From positions 620,001 to 684,000 of the forward strand of contig CAVYXC010000003.1 in the NCBI GenBank assembly GCA_963772515.1: 64,000 nucleotides of DNA. The letters are read 5' to 3'. Origin of the DNA: JAFAHD01 sp963772515 (GTDB lineage Bacteria > Vulcanimicrobiota > Vulcanimicrobiia > Eremiobacterales > Eremiobacteraceae). Of this stretch, positions 49,526 through 58,343 are shown piece after piece (positions within the stretch are counted from its first letter, which is position 1; the number at the start of each line of letters is the position of its first letter). The notes beneath the pieces are model-generated. The model worked only from the letters and a program-made list of their open reading frames with translations. It did not search any database and was not told where the DNA came from. A program made the position numbers and the translations under genes.

Positions 49526-50521
49526 CTAGTGGATGATCGGGCCGGTTTGGACCACTTCGAAGGCACTGGCCGGAACGCTCTTGAGCTGATCCAGATCGTT
49601 ATCATCCCAGCGCGTGTCCGTGGAGCCGCTGATGTACCAATCCGATCCGTTATCAGCGATCATCATACCGTACTTCTTCAACGCCTTCAAGATGACGAGC
49701 GACGCCCCGGTGAACCCGCTGATGTCGTAGCTGGCCTTGAGGCGGACCCGCAGGCCCATCGGCGGGCAGTTGGGGTTCGAGCAGTTCGACGCGTAGTGCG
49801 TAGCCGGGAGGATAAAGCCGGCCTGTGTCTTGGCGACCGTGAAGCGCAGCGCGTGATAGATCGCGCCGGTCTGCACGGTCTCGTCGTAGCGCGCCAGGCC
49901 TGCGACGATCGGCAAGCCGGCCGCATCCGCCGACGTCCAATAATACGGGCGCAGCGCATCCGAGTTGAAGTGCCACACCGCACCCGACCCGGCGTTCCAA
50001 CCCGGGCCGACGTAGAACGCATAATACATCTCGTAGTCGATGCAGTTGTCGATGTCGACGACGAGGACGTGGCGGTCGCCGGTTGATCCCGGGCCGCCTT
50101 CGACCGGTGCGTTGGGAGGAATGGGATAGGGGCCCGGGTCGCTCTCGGATCCGTACAAGGTGAAATTGATCGGCACGAAGGGCTGCGTCTTGCCATGCAC
50201 CGTCACGTACGGAATGCCATACGTCGGATTCGATCCGAAATCGGGATGAAGGTTCGTCGTCGAGGCGTTCATCTGCGCGAGATAGGTGGCCGAGTTCGGA
50301 TCGACCGGCAATCCGGAGATGTCCTCGTTCCACGGGTTGTCGGACGGGAATACTTGACACCCGCCGATCGAGGCGACGTTGCCCGGAGGCGCCGTCGGCG
50401 TCCCGCCGCCGCCCGGCGTGGGATTGCTGCCGCCCGGGTTCGTGCCGCCAACACCGGGTGTGCCCGCGCCGGCGCACGCCGTCAGGAAAAGGCAGACCAC
50501 GATGCAGCGCCAGAGGCTCAC
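49526..50521 (-). CDS. Lipoprotein of a conserved but unnamed soil-bacterial family
   Basis: A lipobox (LFLTAC) near residue 16 marks it as a lipoprotein, followed by a Gly/Pro/Thr linker. The mature part contains SDNPWNEDISGLPVDPNSATYLAQM, GPYPIPPNAPVEGGPGSTGDRHVLVVD, GSGAVWHFNSDALRPYYWTSADAAGLPIVAGLARYDE, RLKASYDISGFTGASLVILKALKKYGMMIADNGSDWYISG. I recognise this as a widespread family whose members often carry GDRHVLVVD and KKYGMIVADNGS, but it has no assigned function. Probably anchored and facing the periplasm or surface. Confidence 0.75.
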   Translation of the reverse strand: MSLWRCIVVCLFLTACAGAGTPGVGGTNPGGSNPTPGGGGTPTAPPGNVASIGGCQVFPSDNPWNEDISGLPVDPNSATYLAQMNASTTNLHPDFGSNPTYGIPYVTVHGKTQPFVPINFTLYGSESDPGPYPIPPNAPVEGGPGSTGDRHVLVVDIDNCIDYEMYYAFYVGPGWNAGSGAVWHFNSDALRPYYWTSADAAGLPIVAGLARYDETVQTGAIYHALRFTVAKTQAGFILPATHYASNCSNPNCPPMGLRVRLKASYDISGFTGASLVILKALKKYGMMIADNGSDWYISGSTDTRWDDNDLDQLKSVPASAFEVVQTGPIIH

Positions 50522-50566
50522 CTTATAGTTTTCGGCACCTGCGTGCAGGGGTCCGCGTGACTCGGA

Positions 50567-53500
50567 TTACGGTGTGATCGGCAGCGTGCTCCCGACGGCT
50601 TCATCTTCATCCGGCGCGAGCACGAGCCGCGTCGCCAAGCGGCGCTGGCGCCAGCGCTCGACCGCACCGACCACGACCACGTACATCACGGGCACGAGGA
50701 ACAAGGTCAGCAGCAGCGAGCTCGTCAGGCCGCCGATGATCACCGTGCCCATGGACTTGCGGAACTCGGCGCCTTCGGTGAAGCCGAGCGCGAGCGGCAA
50801 CATGCCCATGATCATCGCGGCGGTCGTCATCATGATCGGCCGGAACCGCACGACGGCGGACTCCCGGACCGCATCGATGATCGACATGCCGCGCGCATGC
50901 AGCGTGTTCGCGAAATCCACGAGCAAGATGCCGTTCTTGGCCACCAAGCCCATGAGCATGACGATGCCCAACATGGAGAATATGTTGAGCGTCTGGCCCG
51001 CGAAGAAGCGCACGTCGGGCGCCACGAGATGGATGATGTTGCAGAACGCCAGGATGCCCAGCGCGCCCACCAGCGCGACCGGAATGCTCAGCATGATGAT
51101 CAGCGGCTCGAGATAATTGCGGTAGAGGATGACGAGCAGCATGTAGATCAGCACGAACGACGTCAGCAGCGCGATGCCGATCTTGTTGATCGTGTCGCCC
51201 AGGAACTGCGTATCGCCTTCGGCCTGGACGCTGACGCCCGGCGGCAAGAAGCCGGGCTGCTTGAGGATGTCCTGAACTTTGCTGTCGATCGGCCCGATGG
51301 GCGCGCCGCCCACGGTGCTCGCGAAGACGCGCACGATGCGCTGGCGGTCCTGGCGGCGCAGCGTCGGCGGCTCGGTGACCCATTTGAACGTTGCGACATC
51401 CGACAGCGGTATGAGGGTGACGCCGTCATTCGCCCGCACCGGCACGTACGTGAGATTGCGATAGTCGTTGCGGACGCCGGCCGGAAGCTGTACGATCGTG
51501 TTGACCAGACCCTCGGGCATGCGCAGCTTGGTGGCGATGATGCCCCCGACCGCAGCGCGCGCGGTCATCGCGGCGGCTTGCGGCGACACGCCGAGCGCCG
51601 CGGCCTTGGCGCGATCGATGTCGATCTCCAAGCGCGGTCCGACGATCTCGCTCGTCGCAGTCACGTCGATGGTGTTCGGCAGCTTCTTGATGAACGCCAC
51701 GAGTTTGTCGGCGGCCGGATACAGATTCTCGGGCGTGCCGAGCAACGTGTACGTGAGGTCGGCCCCGCCGCCGTTTTGCGCGCCGCCTGCGGTGATCACC
51801 GCACCCGGCACCAGCGAACCCATGTTGCGGATCTGCTCGACGACGAGATGCTCGTCGTGGCGTTTCTCCGGAAAGAGATCCACCTGGAGGTTGGCGACAT
51901 AGCCGCCGGTCACGTCGTTGGCATCCGCGCCGACATTGACGACCACGTCCCTCACGTCGCTGCGCTTGCGCAGCACCGCCGCCATGCGCTCCGCGCCGGC
52001 GGCGGTGAAGTCGATCGGCGTGCCGACGGGATACGTGAGGCTTGCGACCGCCGCGCCGTACTCGGTGTTGGGCTGGAACTCGAACGGCACGATCGTGCCG
52101 ACGGTGAACAGCGAGGCCAGCACGAGACCAAGGCACCCGAAGCCGACCAGATACGGATGGCGCAACGCTTTGGGCAGCATCACGTCGTGATACCAGGCGC
52201 GCAGCCCGTCGAACCAACCGTTGAAGTGGTTGTAGACGAGCACGAGCACCGCGATGCTGACGGTCAGCATGAGCAGCGCGATGAGCATAGGCCCGCTGAC
52301 TACTTTGACCAAGCTCAAACCGATGGCGAGCGCCGAGAGCGCGCCGACGATGACGAGCGTGGCCGTGATCGCGCGCTGCCCCAGCAGCGTCATCTTCGGC
52401 TTGCGCACCAGCGCCCAATGGGCCGCCAGTAGCGGCGTCAGCGTGAACGACACGAGTAGCGAGAACAGCGTCGCGGTGACGATCACCAGGCCGTACTCGC
52501 GCAAGAACTCACCGACGATGCCCGACATGAACGCGATCGGAGTGAACACCACGACGTCGACGAGCGTGATCGCGATCGCGGCGCCGCCGATCTCGGTGCG
52601 CCCTACGATCGCCGCCTCTTCAGGCGGCTTGCCCATCTCCCTATGGCGCGTGATATTCTCGATCACGACGATCGAATCGTCGACAAGGATGCCGATCGTC
52701 AATGACAGCCCCATGAGCGACAGCAGGTCGACCGAGAAGCCGAGCATCCACATCACGAGGAACGTCGCGAGGATCGACGTCGGGATGGCGATCATCACCA
52801 CCAGCGCGCTGCGCATCACATGCAGGAACAGCAGCAGGACCAGCGCGGTCAGCAAGATGCCCTCGAACAGGTTTTGCATGACGCCGCCCACGGCCTCATG
52901 CAAGAAATCTTCATCGGCTTGCAGCTCGGAGAAGCGCGCCTCCGGATACTTGATCTGCAGCGTCTTGAACTCGTCGCGGATGGCGTTGGTGGTGCGCTGG
53001 GTGTCCGCGTCGGAGTCGTGCGCGACGTTGAGCACGATCGCCGGCTGGCCGTTGACGTCCGAGGCGAGGCGGTGGTCCTGATATGTGTCCACAACGGTCG
53101 CGACATCGCCGATCTTGATCTGGTTCTGCGACGCGTTGGGCACGGCGAGCGGCAGCTGCGCGATCTGCGCCGGATCGGTGATGTCCGCGCGCACGCCGAC
53201 CGTGGCCTCGCGGGACGCCTCGTCGAGCCGCCCGCCAGGGAAGCTGACGTTGCCCAGATTGACCGAGTTGAAGACGTCGAGCAGGGTCGCGCCGAGCATG
53301 TTCAAACGTGCCGGATCCGGGTTGACGTGCACCTCGCGGATGAACTCGCCGCTGACGTTGACGTAGCCGACGCCGTGCACGCCCTTGAGCGCGGGCACGA
53401 TCTCGTTCTCGACGAGGTTCGAGAGCTCGACCGGTGAGAGCTTGGTCGAAGTCAGGTATTCAGTGAGGATCGGCTGCGCGTTCGGATCTTCCTTGGCGAC

Positions 53501-53881
53501 GATCGGCGGGTCAAGATCCGCGGGCAGATTGATGCGCGCCGCGTCGACGGCTTGCTGCACGTCGGTGGCGGCGAAATCGACGTTGGATCCAAGCTTGAGC
53601 TGGACGATGATCGTCCCAGAGCCCTCTTGCGCGCGCGCGAAGATCTTATCGACGTGGCGGACGTTTTGGAGCTGATCCTCAATCGGACGGATGACCAGGC
53701 GCTCGATCTCTTGCGGGCTGGCCCCTGGGTAACCGGCGTAGACCGACACGACCGGGAACTGGACGTTCGGATTGATGTTGACGCCCATACTGAAGAAGCC
53801 GATGACGCCGAACAGCGCCACGGCCACGAAGAATAATGTGATAATGGTCGGTTGCCGGATGGCAAAACGGGTCAGCCACAT
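50567..53881 (-). CDS. RND-family efflux transporter (HAE1/AcrB-type)
   Basis: At 1104 residues with two repeated halves, this is a normal RND pump subunit. It opens with TRFAIRQPTIITLFF, has the porter motif YPGASPQEIERLVIRPIEDQL and NPDPARLNMLG, TM4 with GILVDDSIVVIENITRHREMG (two Asp), and TM10 with LMGLVAKNGILLVDFANTL (Lys). These are the proton-relay residues. The insert between halves (about 490-560) is longer than usual, with extra hydrophobic segments. No membrane-fusion or outer-membrane partner is adjacent. Substrate unknown. Single-gene unit on the minus strand. Confidence 0.92.
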   Translation of the reverse strand: MWLTRFAIRQPTIITLFFVAVALFGVIGFFSMGVNINPNVQFPVVSVYAGYPGASPQEIERLVIRPIEDQLQNVRHVDKIFARAQEGSGTIIVQLKLGSNVDFAATDVQQAVDAARINLPADLDPPIVAKEDPNAQPILTEYLTSTKLSPVELSNLVENEIVPALKGVHGVGYVNVSGEFIREVHVNPDPARLNMLGATLLDVFNSVNLGNVSFPGGRLDEASREATVGVRADITDPAQIAQLPLAVPNASQNQIKIGDVATVVDTYQDHRLASDVNGQPAIVLNVAHDSDADTQRTTNAIRDEFKTLQIKYPEARFSELQADEDFLHEAVGGVMQNLFEGILLTALVLLLFLHVMRSALVVMIAIPTSILATFLVMWMLGFSVDLLSLMGLSLTIGILVDDSIVVIENITRHREMGKPPEEAAIVGRTEIGGAAIAITLVDVVVFTPIAFMSGIVGEFLREYGLVIVTATLFSLLVSFTLTPLLAAHWALVRKPKMTLLGQRAITATLVIVGALSALAIGLSLVKVVSGPMLIALLMLTVSIAVLVLVYNHFNGWFDGLRAWYHDVMLPKALRHPYLVGFGCLGLVLASLFTVGTIVPFEFQPNTEYGAAVASLTYPVGTPIDFTAAGAERMAAVLRKRSDVRDVVVNVGADANDVTGGYVANLQVDLFPEKRHDEHLVVEQIRNMGSLVPGAVITAGGAQNGGGADLTYTLLGTPENLYPAADKLVAFIKKLPNTIDVTATSEIVGPRLEIDIDRAKAAALGVSPQAAAMTARAAVGGIIATKLRMPEGLVNTIVQLPAGVRNDYRNLTYVPVRANDGVTLIPLSDVATFKWVTEPPTLRRQDRQRIVRVFASTVGGAPIGPIDSKVQDILKQPGFLPPGVSVQAEGDTQFLGDTINKIGIALLTSFVLIYMLLVILYRNYLEPLIIMLSIPVALVGALGILAFCNIIHLVAPDVRFFAGQTLNIFSMLGIVMLMGLVAKNGILLVDFANTLHARGMSIIDAVRESAVVRFRPIMMTTAAMIMGMLPLALGFTEGAEFRKSMGTVIIGGLTSSLLLTLFLVPVMYVVVVGAVERWRQRRLATRLVLAPDEDEAVGSTLPITP

Positions 53882-53999
53882 GCCTGGTCTACCCTCGGGA
53901 CAGCTGGTATGTTTCGACCCAAGGGCCGAAGGTTGAGAATTCGCCGAGCCGGGCGCCTTGTCCGCCGCGAAATTTCAGCTTACCGCGCTTTTTCGAGTG

Positions 54000-55472
54000 T
54001 CACGCCGATGCCACGATGCTCGCCAAACCGCGCCGTTCGCCGACCGAGTGCCATAACGACCGATCGCCCAGGTAGGATCCGTGGGACCACACGACGCCGG
54101 CCGGCGACGGCAGCCGCGCATTAAGACATGTATAATGGACGCCCGGATCCGGCGCAGGATCGGCCGTGCTGCGAGCGCGGCCGTACGAGGCGATGGCGTT
54201 CGCCACGACGTCGCTGAAATACCAATAGTTCGTCCAGAACATCGGCGGGCGCGACGTTGCCCCGGCCGGCCGCAGCGCCGTCTCGTCCGCGCTGAACAAA
54301 CGCGAGTACAGATCGGCCTTGAACTCCCCGACTTGCTGCGGCGCGACGGGCCGCGCGCAGCTGAGCAAGTAATGGGTCTTCTCCAATGCGGTGCCGTAGC
54401 TGACGAAGCAACGCAGCCGGTTCCACGACGACTCGTCGAGCCCGCCCTCCATCAACAAGCGGTGCAGCTCGACGATGACGTCCATCAGGATGCTCGAACC
54501 TAAGCTGTGCCCGACCAGAAAAACGCGGTCGTACAGCGGCTTGGCAATCAGCCCGTCCTTTGTGCGCAGCACGGAGAGCACAGTATCGCCGACGATCTGC
54601 AAGATCTTCTCGCGCAGCAAGTAATAGCGCTGATTCTCGTTGTGGGTCGCGTAGATCTGGATGTCGCCGACGCGATCGTCCAAGAAGTCGATCATGAGGC
54701 TGAGCAGCAGGCGGGCCGACGTCGTGGTCACCAGCAGCCAGCCCAGCCGGCCGAACATCTCGAAGTACTCGCCGCCCGCGCGCCAGCTCGTGAGCGCGAC
54801 GACGGCTAAGCCGAGGATCACGAGGAAGATCGGACGCCTCGTGCTGCGCCCGACGCGCGACACGAACAGCAACGGGACCAAACGCGACAGACCCTGCGCG
54901 ACGAGATAACCGCCCGCAAGACCGACGATCACCGCGATCCACGCCGGCAGCGGTCCTGACGTGAAACCCAGGTACGCGCGATACGCAGCTCCCACGGACA
55001 GGATCGCCAAGAGCGGCGCGAGCAGCGCAACCGCGACGATATACGCGATGTCGTAGGTCGTCTTATTGCCGGGCGCCGCGATGCGCGTGTTCGCCACCGG
55101 CGAGAAGATCGAGCGCATCAGCCAGGAGAGCACGCTTGGCGCATTGGTCTGGCCCTTGTCGGCCGGGCTCCAGTAGCCTTCGAAGACGTCGACCGACGGT
55201 TCTTGCAGCACGTCGACGCCATGGTTCTCGCAGTGCACGCGCACGGCGCTCGGACGCACGCCTTCGAGCACCTCGTTTCGCTGCACGGGCGGCCAGATCA
55301 CGTCGGCATGCCACTGCCCTTGACGGGGCGGCGGCTCGTCGGCGAATCGCTGGCGCCGCTCGTCGTCGGTCTCGGTGTTCAGCGCGTCGCGCAGCTCGGC
55401 CGCGAATTGATCCTGGATCTGGTAACGATCAAGCGGACCGATGCCATGGACGATGATAACGGCGCTCTTCAT
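54000..55472 (-). CDS. Membrane-bound alpha/beta-hydrolase-like protein
   Basis: This 490-residue protein begins AVIIVHGIGPLDRYQIQDQF, a typical first strand and oxyanion loop of the fold. Four hydrophobic segments fill residues of about 145-275 (IVAVALLAPLLAILSVGAAY, AWIAVIVGLAGGYLVAQGL, RRPIFLVILGLAVVALTSW, LLVTTTSARLLLSLMIDF). Then the nucleophile elbow VFLVGHSLGSSIL gives Ser in GHSLG, and late His candidates follow (VVWSHGSYL, SLWHSVG). Membrane helices inserted between strands are seen in a group of bacterial hydrolases of unknown substrate. It stands alone. Confidence 0.75.
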   Translation of the reverse strand: MKSAVIIVHGIGPLDRYQIQDQFAAELRDALNTETDDERRQRFADEPPPRQGQWHADVIWPPVQRNEVLEGVRPSAVRVHCENHGVDVLQEPSVDVFEGYWSPADKGQTNAPSVLSWLMRSIFSPVANTRIAAPGNKTTYDIAYIVAVALLAPLLAILSVGAAYRAYLGFTSGPLPAWIAVIVGLAGGYLVAQGLSRLVPLLFVSRVGRSTRRPIFLVILGLAVVALTSWRAGGEYFEMFGRLGWLLVTTTSARLLLSLMIDFLDDRVGDIQIYATHNENQRYYLLREKILQIVGDTVLSVLRTKDGLIAKPLYDRVFLVGHSLGSSILMDVIVELHRLLMEGGLDESSWNRLRCFVSYGTALEKTHYLLSCARPVAPQQVGEFKADLYSRLFSADETALRPAGATSRPPMFWTNYWYFSDVVANAIASYGRARSTADPAPDPGVHYTCLNARLPSPAGVVWSHGSYLGDRSLWHSVGERRGLASIVASA

Positions 55473-55607
55473 CCGGTGCGTGTGTTCGCCTCACAGCAGT
55501 GTTTCCCCGTCCCGCAGGATACGAACGCATGTACAGGATGCGAACGCATGTAGAGGAAGGGAGAGGATACAACCCTACCGACAAACACGCCACAGGAAGG
55601 ACGATCT

Positions 55608-56165
55608 ATGCGATCTCGAGTTTTTTGTTTTGCCCTTGGGCTGTTCGCGCTGCTCGGCTCAAACAGTCTCGCAGCCACGGCTCCCGGCGTCGAATCGACG
55701 CCCGTGCCGGTCACGAAGAAACCTGATTTTTCGTCGATGAAATTCGCGCTTGGTACCTGGACGTGCTCGACGCAGAGCGCGCGTCGACCTGGACCATACA
55801 CGTCGACGGGCACCAGCTCGATCGATCCCACAGGCTACTGGATCGTGACCGATACCGCGACGGCCAAGACATCGTGGGCGCAGGCGATCGTCAGCGTGGA
55901 TAAAATCACCTACGATCCCGATCAGCATCGCTGGGTCGACGTCTATACGGACGATCAGGGCGGCTACGACGTCACGTACTCGCCAGGGTGGACCGGCAAC
56001 ACGATGGTCTGGACCGACGCGCTTTTCACGCCGGGCCCCGACATCATCGCCGCATCTCCCTTGACGAACACGAAGGTCAGCGACGCGAAGATGACCTCGC
56101 ATAGCACGTTCAAAGAGAAATCGGGCCGGACAATCGCCGTCGATTCGGTCTGCACCAAGGGTTAG
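55608..56165 (+). CDS. Secreted DUF1579/lipocalin-like protein
   Basis: AGGAAGGACG precedes the start; signal peptide to SLAA. The 185-residue product has MKFALGTWTCSTQSARRPG, a pattern like the FxxGTWxC start of DUF1579 and related lipocalin-like barrels, then WIVTDTATAKTSWAQAIVSVDKITYDPDQHRWVDVY. Two Cys (TWTC and SVCTKG at the end) may be joined. Its stop overlaps the stop of the convergent gene in TTAG (56162-56165). Role unknown. Confidence 0.65.
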   Translation: MRSRVFCFALGLFALLGSNSLAATAPGVESTPVPVTKKPDFSSMKFALGTWTCSTQSARRPGPYTSTGTSSIDPTGYWIVTDTATAKTSWAQAIVSVDKITYDPDQHRWVDVYTDDQGGYDVTYSPGWTGNTMVWTDALFTPGPDIIAASPLTNTKVSDAKMTSHSTFKEKSGRTIAVDSVCTKG

Positions 56166-56782
56166 AGGAACAAGAACACCGCGCCCACGAGCGCCACGAA
56201 CGCGCCGCTGATGACCTCACCGTAACGCTCCAGCGGCCCGATCCGCAGGCGCTCGAGGCCCGCGGCTGACAGCAGGCACGTCACGACGTACGTGCCGATC
56301 GTCGTCGCCGTGAACACGATCGCGAGCGCCAGCTCCGCGTAGATGCCGTATTTCGCCGCGGCGAAGAACGTCGGCAGCGCTTCCACGCTGGGCGATGAGC
56401 CGATGACGAGCATAATCGACGTGGACGTAGCGATCTTCTTCGCTTCTGCCGCGACTTCGGACTCGAGCTCCGCCTCGGGCTCGCGCGCCTCGCGCAACGA
56501 GCTGATCGCGATCCACAGTCCGAACGCGATAAGCGCGAGACCCGACGCGATATTGACGTAGTGCCCATAGCGCTGCGCGGCGGCGACGCCGACCAGCCAC
56601 GCGACCGCACCGATCGCCAGCGTCGAGAGCGTGTGGCCGAGGCCGGCGCCGGCAGCGGTCAACGCCGTGTGGCGGCGCGTCCAGCCCTGCTGGCGTGCGA
56701 GCAGCGCGATCGGCGCCCAGTGGTCGGGTACGAGCGTGTGGAGCACGCCGATAACCGCGACCGCGACGAGCAGCAGGCCCAC
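56162..56782 (-). CDS. NicO/HupE-like metal-transport-type membrane protein
   Basis: The GTG at 56782 overlaps the stop of the upstream GNAT gene (TAGTG), giving 206 residues and six helices; longer readings upstream are shadows. The first helix ends in GVLHTLVPDHWAPIALLARQQGW and the third carries GAGLGHTLSTLA, the His-rich motifs of the RcnA/NicO and HupE families. A charged middle loop (REAREPEAELESEVAAEAKK) follows. Such proteins move nickel or cobalt; the conserved His-x4-5-Asp-His here supports metal binding. Coupled with the GNAT gene. Confidence 0.75.
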   Translation of the reverse strand: MGLLLVAVAVIGVLHTLVPDHWAPIALLARQQGWTRRHTALTAAGAGLGHTLSTLAIGAVAWLVGVAAAQRYGHYVNIASGLALIAFGLWIAISSLREAREPEAELESEVAAEAKKIATSTSIMLVIGSSPSVEALPTFFAAAKYGIYAELALAIVFTATTIGTYVVTCLLSAAGLERLRIGPLERYGEVISGAFVALVGAVFLFL

Positions 56783-57591
56783 TAGGGCGCCTCGAATTTG
56801 GCCATCTCGTGTCCGCGGTGGATGACGCGGCCGGCCGGACGCATTCCGAGTTTTTCGAGCACGTGGATGGAGGCGCGATTGTCGGGCCGCGCCATGGCGG
56901 ATAGATGACCCAGCCCGAGCATGGTAAACGCGTGCGTCATGACGGCGCGCGCCGCTTCGGTCGCAAAGCCGTGCCCCCAAAACGGGCGGCGCAACATATA
57001 GCCGAGCTCCACCTCACCGCTCTCCTGAAGCGTCGTCAGGCCCGCCTCTCCGAGAATCTCGCCGTGCTCGCGCGAAACGATCGCCCAATCGCCGAACCCT
57101 ACGCCGTAGTGTGCGATCGTGTTGTCGAGCGCTGCATCTGCTTCCGATTCTTTCATGGGCACGCCCTCGTGCAGATAGCGCATCATGTCGGCGTCGGCGA
57201 GCATCGCGCGAAATTCGGAGCGGTCGGCGTATGTCCAGCGGCGCAGCGCCAGGCGCGGCGTGACGATGACTGGATCCGGTAAGGTGAGCGTGTAGAGCCA
57301 CCACGCTTTGCGTTTGGTGCGGTCTTTCGGATTGCGTTCGAAGTACAGCCGCATGCGCAGCAGATCGGTGGTCTCAAGGTCGAAGTAGTGGCGCCGCACG
57401 TACACGTCGCCGCGATCCTCGCCCATGTCGCGCTCGGTCGCGAGTACGCGCGCGACCTCGAAGCGGCTCCCCCGCCATGTGAACGCTCGCGGTACGCCGG
57501 GCTCCCCACGGGCCATGGCGTTTAGGTCCGCGGAGCCCGATTCAGGCGCAATGCGTTCGCTCACGAACGCAGGACGTTGCTGGCTTGTCAT
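56782..57591 (-). CDS. DUF6504 - GNAT acetyltransferase fusion
   Basis: The ATG at 57591 is chosen; the frame is open to 58068 but overlaps the divergent reductase gene. The 269-residue product has an N-terminal DUF6504 unit at about 25-95 (VPRAFTWRGSRFEVARVLATERD, YVRRHYFDLETTDLLRMRLYFERN, WWLYTL) and a RimJ/RimL-type GNAT domain (VTPRLALRRWTYADRSEFRAMLAD, VELGYMLRRPFWGHGFATEAARA, NRASIHVLEKLGM). The acetyl-CoA loop is RRPFWGHGFATE. DUF6504 is known mainly with DNA-polymerase IV-type operons, so the fusion is odd. Acceptor unknown. Confidence 0.8.
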   Translation of the reverse strand: MTSQQRPAFVSERIAPESGSADLNAMARGEPGVPRAFTWRGSRFEVARVLATERDMGEDRGDVYVRRHYFDLETTDLLRMRLYFERNPKDRTKRKAWWLYTLTLPDPVIVTPRLALRRWTYADRSEFRAMLADADMMRYLHEGVPMKESEADAALDNTIAHYGVGFGDWAIVSREHGEILGEAGLTTLQESGEVELGYMLRRPFWGHGFATEAARAVMTHAFTMLGLGHLSAMARPDNRASIHVLEKLGMRPAGRVIHRGHEMAKFEAP

Positions 57592-57658
57592 GACGGCCGA
57601 CGCTAGGGTTCTGCCGGCCTTCGCGCTAACCTTGGGCGCCCAGTTCGGAGGGTATCTA

Positions 57659-58303
57659 ATGAAGATCGGTGTCATCGGAAGCGGTAATGTGGGGCAAGTG
57701 CTCGCGAGCGGCCTCATCGGCATCGGCCACGAGGTCAAGATCGGCTCGCGCGAGCCCGATAGCGACAAGCTCAAAGAATGGAAGGCGGCCAACGGAGCAC
57801 GCGCCTCGACCGGATCGTTCGCGGACGCGGCAGCGTTCGGCGAGCTGATCGTGCTCGCCACGCTCTGGAGCGGCACGGAACACGCGCTCAGGCTCGCCGG
57901 CAAAGACACCTTCAGCGGCAAGACGGTCATCGACGTCACGAACCCGCTCGTGTTCTCGGAGCACGGTCCGCCCTCGCTCGCGCTCGGCTGTAACGATTCG
58001 GCCGGCGAGCAAGTGCAGCGTTGGCTGCCCGAGGCGCGCGTTGTGAAAGCATTCAACATCGTCGGCAACGCTCATATGGTCAAGCCGGATTTTCCATGCG
58101 GGCCGCCCGACATGTTCATCGCCGGCAACGACGACAAAGCCAAAGGGACGGTCAGCGAGATCTTGCGCGCTTTCGGATGGGAAGTCATCGACATCGGCGG
58201 CATCGAGGGCGCCCGCGTGCTCGAGCCTCTGTGCATTCTATGGGTGATCTACGGCATGCGCACGCACACATTCGATCACGCGTTCAAACTGCTGCGCAAG
58301 TGA
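57659..58303 (+). CDS. NADPH-dependent F420-reductase-like oxidoreductase
   Basis: CGGAGGG precedes the ATG at 57659. The 214-residue protein starts with a Rossmann fold MKIGVIGSGNVGQVLASGLIGIGHEVKIGSREP, where GSR is the NADP(H)-binding turn of F420-dependent NADP reductases. It continues with ELIVLATLWSGTEHALRLAG, KTVIDVTNPLVF, and VKAFNIVGNAHMVKPDF. Size matches the short group of NAD(P)-binding F420-oxidoreductase-like proteins. Whether F420 is the partner is unknown; no F420 synthesis genes are in view. It is divergent from the GNAT fusion. Confidence 0.85.
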   Translation: MKIGVIGSGNVGQVLASGLIGIGHEVKIGSREPDSDKLKEWKAANGARASTGSFADAAAFGELIVLATLWSGTEHALRLAGKDTFSGKTVIDVTNPLVFSEHGPPSLALGCNDSAGEQVQRWLPEARVVKAFNIVGNAHMVKPDFPCGPPDMFIAGNDDKAKGTVSEILRAFGWEVIDIGGIEGARVLEPLCILWVIYGMRTHTFDHAFKLLRK

Positions 58304-58343
58304 CCGAGGTATCACTGGCCGATGTCCGATGTTTCCGAATGGC

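Noticed and set aside
50897..52432. 511-residue plus-strand frame opposite the first RND gene
   Set aside because: Composition is Asp/Arg/His/Gln-rich with no domain; it is the antisense shadow of the RND coding sequence in a high-GC genome.
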